Assembly: GCA_949296575.1 (NCBI GenBank)
Contig: CASFPE010000007.1
Span: 1 to 64,000 of the forward strand
From: an uncultured Bacteroides sp.
Lineage (GTDB): Bacteria; Bacteroidota; Bacteroidia; Bacteroidales; Bacteroidaceae
Direction of reading: 5' to 3'
DNA: 64,000 nt
Shown: positions 61,708-64,000 of the stretch, in pieces
Numbering within the stretch: the stretch's first letter is position 1
How the letters are laid out: each line of letters begins with the position of its first letter
The notes under the pieces: model-generated
What the model was told of the DNA's origin: nothing
Databases searched by the model: none
Seen by the model: the letters and a program-made list of their open reading frames with translations, nothing else
Made by a program: the position numbers and the translations under genes

Positions 61708-61976
61708 AGAAAAAAGTGGGCCAGGTGGCCGTGGACGAGAAGAATGAAATCCAAGCGTTGTTTGAACGCAGGAACGGCCTGAATGAACTGGCAAAGATTC
61801 TCACGGCAGACAATGCCGATTTGTATGAAAAATGGGTGAAAGACATGGGCGAAACCCAGTCCAAGTTCCAAGGATGGTGGGACAGGATGGCCGCGAAATA
61901 CCAGTGGGAGTCGCACGAAGGCGGCAACTGGGAGATAAACTTCGACACGTGCGACATTTATTTAGTGCTGCCATGA
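61701..61976 (+). CDS. Small CXXX-repeat system accessory protein
   Basis: The 91-aa soluble protein starts MVKKKVGQVAVDEKNEIQ. It has helical segments with Trp residues (YEKWVKDM, FQGWWDRMAAKYQWE) and a C-terminal strand INFDTCDIYLVL. It matches in size and place the small CXXX repeat peptide modification system protein I recall from Bacteroidales. It may be the leader-recognition or adaptor component, but no RRE motif is obvious by eye. It overlaps the maturase and, by ATGA, tatA. Confidence 0.72.
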   Translation: MVKKKVGQVAVDEKNEIQALFERRNGLNELAKILTADNADLYEKWVKDMGETQSKFQGWWDRMAAKYQWESHEGGNWEINFDTCDIYLVLP

Positions 61977-62233
61977 CGGGTTCACATTTGTTATTCATCG
62001 GCACGACCGAGTTGCTGCTGATTGGCGGCATTGCCCTGTTGCTCTTTGGCGGCAAGAAATTGCCTGAAATGATGCGCGGCTTGGGTCAGGGTGTCAGGGA
62101 GTTCAAGAAGGGAGTGAATGAAGTGAAGGCGCCATTGGACGAGGAGGCGGAAAAGGAAGAAGCCGGGACTGCGCCCGCATCGCCCAAAGGGAAAGTTGCC
62201 GAAGGCAACGCGAAAGATGAAGGAAAGGAATGA
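61973..62233 (+). CDS. tatA: Twin-arginine translocase subunit TatA
   Basis: The 86-aa protein has one short N-terminal helix (TTELLLIGGIALLLFGGKKLPEM is spread over about 11-33). The FGxKKLPE hinge and amphipathic helix ARGLGQGVREFKKG-like segment (MMRGLGQGVREFKKGVNE) are diagnostic of TatA. The tail is acidic. TatA oligomers form the Tat pore. ATG 61973 overlaps the preceding stop (ATGA) and excludes a longer start. No TatB is present nearby. Confidence 0.92.
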   Translation: MTGSHLLFIGTTELLLIGGIALLLFGGKKLPEMMRGLGQGVREFKKGVNEVKAPLDEEAEKEEAGTAPASPKGKVAEGNAKDEGKE

Positions 62234-63032
62234 CGCAGGAGGGCTGATGACATTCGGCGGACACCTTGAAGTGCTTCGCCGGATGCTTTTCCGCGTCTTG
62301 GGAGTCTGTGTGGCGGCAGCGGTGGCCGTGTTTTGTTTGAAGGACGCGACGTGGCAACTGTTGCTCGCGCCCAGCGAGAGCGATTTCGCCACCTACACGT
62401 GGATGGAGCGGATGATGCAGGGCTTGGGTGCCGAAGGTTTCCATTTCCGGGACTTCCATGTGAAGTTGATTTCCACGAACCTTGCCAGCCAGTTCATGCA
62501 ACATCTCAAAACCTCCATTTACATTGGCCTGCTGTTGGCCTCGCCCTACATCTTGGTGGAACTGTTCCGCTTCGTGTCGCCGGCCTTGTTTGAGCGGGAG
62601 CGGCGTTATTCCGTGAAAGCCCTCGTGGCGGTCTATCTGTTGTTCTTGGCCGGGCTTCTGGTCAGTTATTATGTTTTGTTTCCGATATCTTTCCGCTTCT
62701 TAGGCACGTATAGCGTGTCTGCACGGGTGGAAAGCACCATCACCTTGGACAGTTACATCTCCACCTTCCTCACGTTGTCCCTGTTGATGGGCGTGGTGTT
62801 CCAGCTTCCCGTAATCTCTTTCGTGTTGGGAAAGTTGGGGATTGTCCATGCAGCGGTGCTTGCGAAGTACCGCAAGCATGCTTTCCTGGCAATTCTCACG
62901 GTGGCTGCCATCATCACGCCGGGGCAGGATGTCCTCAGCCTGGTATTGGTGTCGCTGCCGTTGTATGTGCTGTATGAGATCAGCATCCGTGTCGTGAAGC
63001 GATGCACGGGAACGGTTGCGCGGAAGCACTGA
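62217..63032 (+). CDS. tatC: Twin-arginine translocase subunit TatC
   Basis: The 271-aa protein has six membrane helices and the TatC N-terminal motif MTFGGHLEVLRRML (with the Glu that reads the twin-Arg signal) and FRFVSPALFERERRY. TatC is the Tat signal receptor. The gene overlaps tatA by 17 bp. An in-frame ATG at 62247 is an alternative start without the first ten residues. Placing TatAC next to Tat-signal peptides suggests they are its main cargo. Confidence 0.92.
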   Translation: MKERNDAGGLMTFGGHLEVLRRMLFRVLGVCVAAAVAVFCLKDATWQLLLAPSESDFATYTWMERMMQGLGAEGFHFRDFHVKLISTNLASQFMQHLKTSIYIGLLLASPYILVELFRFVSPALFERERRYSVKALVAVYLLFLAGLLVSYYVLFPISFRFLGTYSVSARVESTITLDSYISTFLTLSLLMGVVFQLPVISFVLGKLGIVHAAVLAKYRKHAFLAILTVAAIITPGQDVLSLVLVSLPLYVLYEISIRVVKRCTGTVARKH

Positions 63033-63044
63033 GAACAATTTCAA

Positions 63045-63240
63045 AAAGTTCATAGAAGAATTCGAAAAACCTTTCAAGGTTTTGCCCCAAACCATGGAAG
63101 GTTTTTGCAAAACCTTTGGGAGGTGTTTGCCGCCTTGTCGGGGAGGGGAGCCGCCTTCTTGCCGGGGCGGGCTTCCTTGCCGCGAGGGGAGGGGATGGCT
63201 TTTTTTGCGGCTTGGCACAATTTTTTCCCGTTTTGGCAGT
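63045..63240. repeat. Composite intergenic repeat, copy D
   Basis: Fourth copy. Palindromic units start at about 63068, 63090 and 63111 (AACCTTTCAAGGTT, AACCATGGAAGGTT and AACCTTTGGGAGGT). A GC-rich stretch (CCGGGGCGGGCTTCC and similar) follows, then an A/T-rich end. It lies between tatC and the porP-like gene, both rightward, so unlike the others it is not between convergent genes. The ATTTTACCTGTAAAAT motif of copies A and C is absent. Confidence 0.7.
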
Positions 63241-63273
63241 TAAGTAGAAATGGAATTCCTGGAAATGGTTCAG

Positions 63274-64000
63274 ATGAAGTGCATAAAAGGATTATTAGTG
63301 GCGTGCCTGTTGCTTTGCAGCGTTGCGGCAAAGGCGCAGTTCGACGTGGACTTCACGAACTATTGGGCGCTGAACGGTTACTACAACCCCGCTTACGCCG
63401 GACAGGTGGACAAGCTGAACATTTGCGGCACGTACAGCCTGCAATTGGCGGGATTCACGAACGCGCCCAAGACGATGTACTTCGGCACTGACATGCCGTT
63501 GAAGTTCCTGAACCAGAAACACGGCGTGGGCGTCGGCTTCATGAACGAGACGATTGGCTTGCTGACCAACCAACGTTTCTTTGCGCAATACTCCTTCAAA
63601 CTCAACCTTTGGGGCGGAAAATTGGGCATCGGCGTGCAGCTGGGCGGGTTGAGCGTGGGTTTCGACCCCGAAGATTTGGACCTCGGCGAAGGGGAAAACG
63701 CGCAGGACGACCCGGCCTTTCCCTCAGCGGAAGCCAACGGGACGGCCTTCGACATGGATTTGGGGCTGTTCTATTCCCACAAGCTTTTCTACGCGGGACT
63801 GTCGGTGGCCCACCTCCTGGCCCCGAAAGTCCTGATAGGGGAAACCAATGAGATGAAAGTGGACCCCGTATATTATTTGACGGGCGGATGCAATATAAAA
63901 ACGAAAAACCCGTTAATCACAATACAACCGTCGGTGATGCTGCGGACAGACATGCTGATGTTCAAGGCAGACCTGACGGCCCGGTTCCTGTACACATGGA
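63274..64000 (+). CDS. PorP/SprF family T9SS membrane protein, partial (3' end outside window)
   Basis: The first 242 residues are visible. They comprise a signal peptide (about 1-20, ending AAKAQ) and then FTNYWALNGYYNPAYAG, the hallmark N-terminus of the PorP/SprF family of outer-membrane beta-barrels, followed by Gly- and aromatic-rich strands. PorP proteins anchor the T9SS or a secreted adhesin (SprF acts for SprB). An in-frame ATG at 63250 would lengthen the N-terminus by eight residues; 63274 gives a better signal peptide. Which PorP paralogue it is cannot be told, and neighbouring porKLMN genes are not visible. Confidence 0.82.
   Translation, partial: MKCIKGLLVACLLLCSVAAKAQFDVDFTNYWALNGYYNPAYAGQVDKLNICGTYSLQLAGFTNAPKTMYFGTDMPLKFLNQKHGVGVGFMNETIGLLTNQRFFAQYSFKLNLWGGKLGIGVQLGGLSVGFDPEDLDLGEGENAQDDPAFPSAEANGTAFDMDLGLFYSHKLFYAGLSVAHLLAPKVLIGETNEMKVDPVYYLTGGCNIKTKNPLITIQPSVMLRTDMLMFKADLTARFLYTW

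Overview
The window reads as a chromosomal segment of a member of the Bacteroidales (phylum Bacteroidota). Several promoters carry the Bacteroidota -7 box TAnnTTTG. Housekeeping genes are interleaved with type IX secretion (T9SS) genes (porX, porW/sprE, porQ, porG and a partial porP/sprF), and there is a BamA-Skp-Skp-MurI cluster and an ExbB-X-ExbD-ExbD cluster. I cannot name the genus. Most of the window is of moderate G+C, but about 17.05-26.2 kb is strikingly GC-rich.

Layout: 0.4-6.8 kb is a leftward run, with porW-porX-tsaE and a small Imm17-like membrane gene, preceded by a metal ABC permease and a small membrane protein. 6.8-8.8 kb holds surE-lpxB (rightward). 8.8-12.0 kb holds cdsA, ftsH and rsfS (leftward). 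tRNA-Gln follows, then a DUF349 protein and mgtE-rsmA. 17-26 kb is the GC-rich block: a YbhN-type membrane protein, pepD, a 22-bp palindrome array in front of an HU-like gene, and a giant alpha-2-macroglobulin-like protein. 26-36 kb has a DUF1573 protein, meaB, pfkA, ispH-cmk, porQ, tonB, a polyprenyl synthase, a hypothetical, a TatD nuclease and tRNA-Ser. 36-46 kb has the exbB/exbD operon, a MATE pump, tRNA-Leu, tRNA-Gly, a Rieske-like lipoprotein, argH, an SRPBCC protein, pyrE and prmC-recX-comF. 45.8-56.3 kb has ribD, a DUF6242 lipoprotein, porG-uppS-bamA-skp-skp, murI, a methyltransferase-like protein, a PduO-type cobalamin adenosyltransferase and a DUF2795 protein.

The most interesting region is 56.4-63.0 kb. 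After a decayed Abi-family gene there is a promoter, a roughly 290-nt transcribed segment rich in predicted helices that ends in a U-run, and then an operon of three proteins with twin-arginine (Tat) leaders and Cys-X-X-X repeat arrays. These are followed by a radical SAM/SPASM enzyme, a second SPASM-like maturase that has no radical SAM cluster motif, a 91-aa accessory protein, TatA and TatC. This looks like a self-contained factory for ribosomally made, Cys-modified peptides: they would be modified in the cytoplasm and exported folded by a co-encoded minimal TatAC translocase. One of the three is a 416-aa FISUMP-domain protein that may be a surface lipoprotein. The gene families match what I recall as the computationally defined CXXX-repeat peptide system; I know of no chemistry or function for it.

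Two other non-coding features stand out. One is an exact 22-bp-period array of CCCTATAGGG palindromes upstream of the HU-like gene. The other is a dispersed composite intergenic repeat, seen four times, also built from roughly 22-bp palindromic units.
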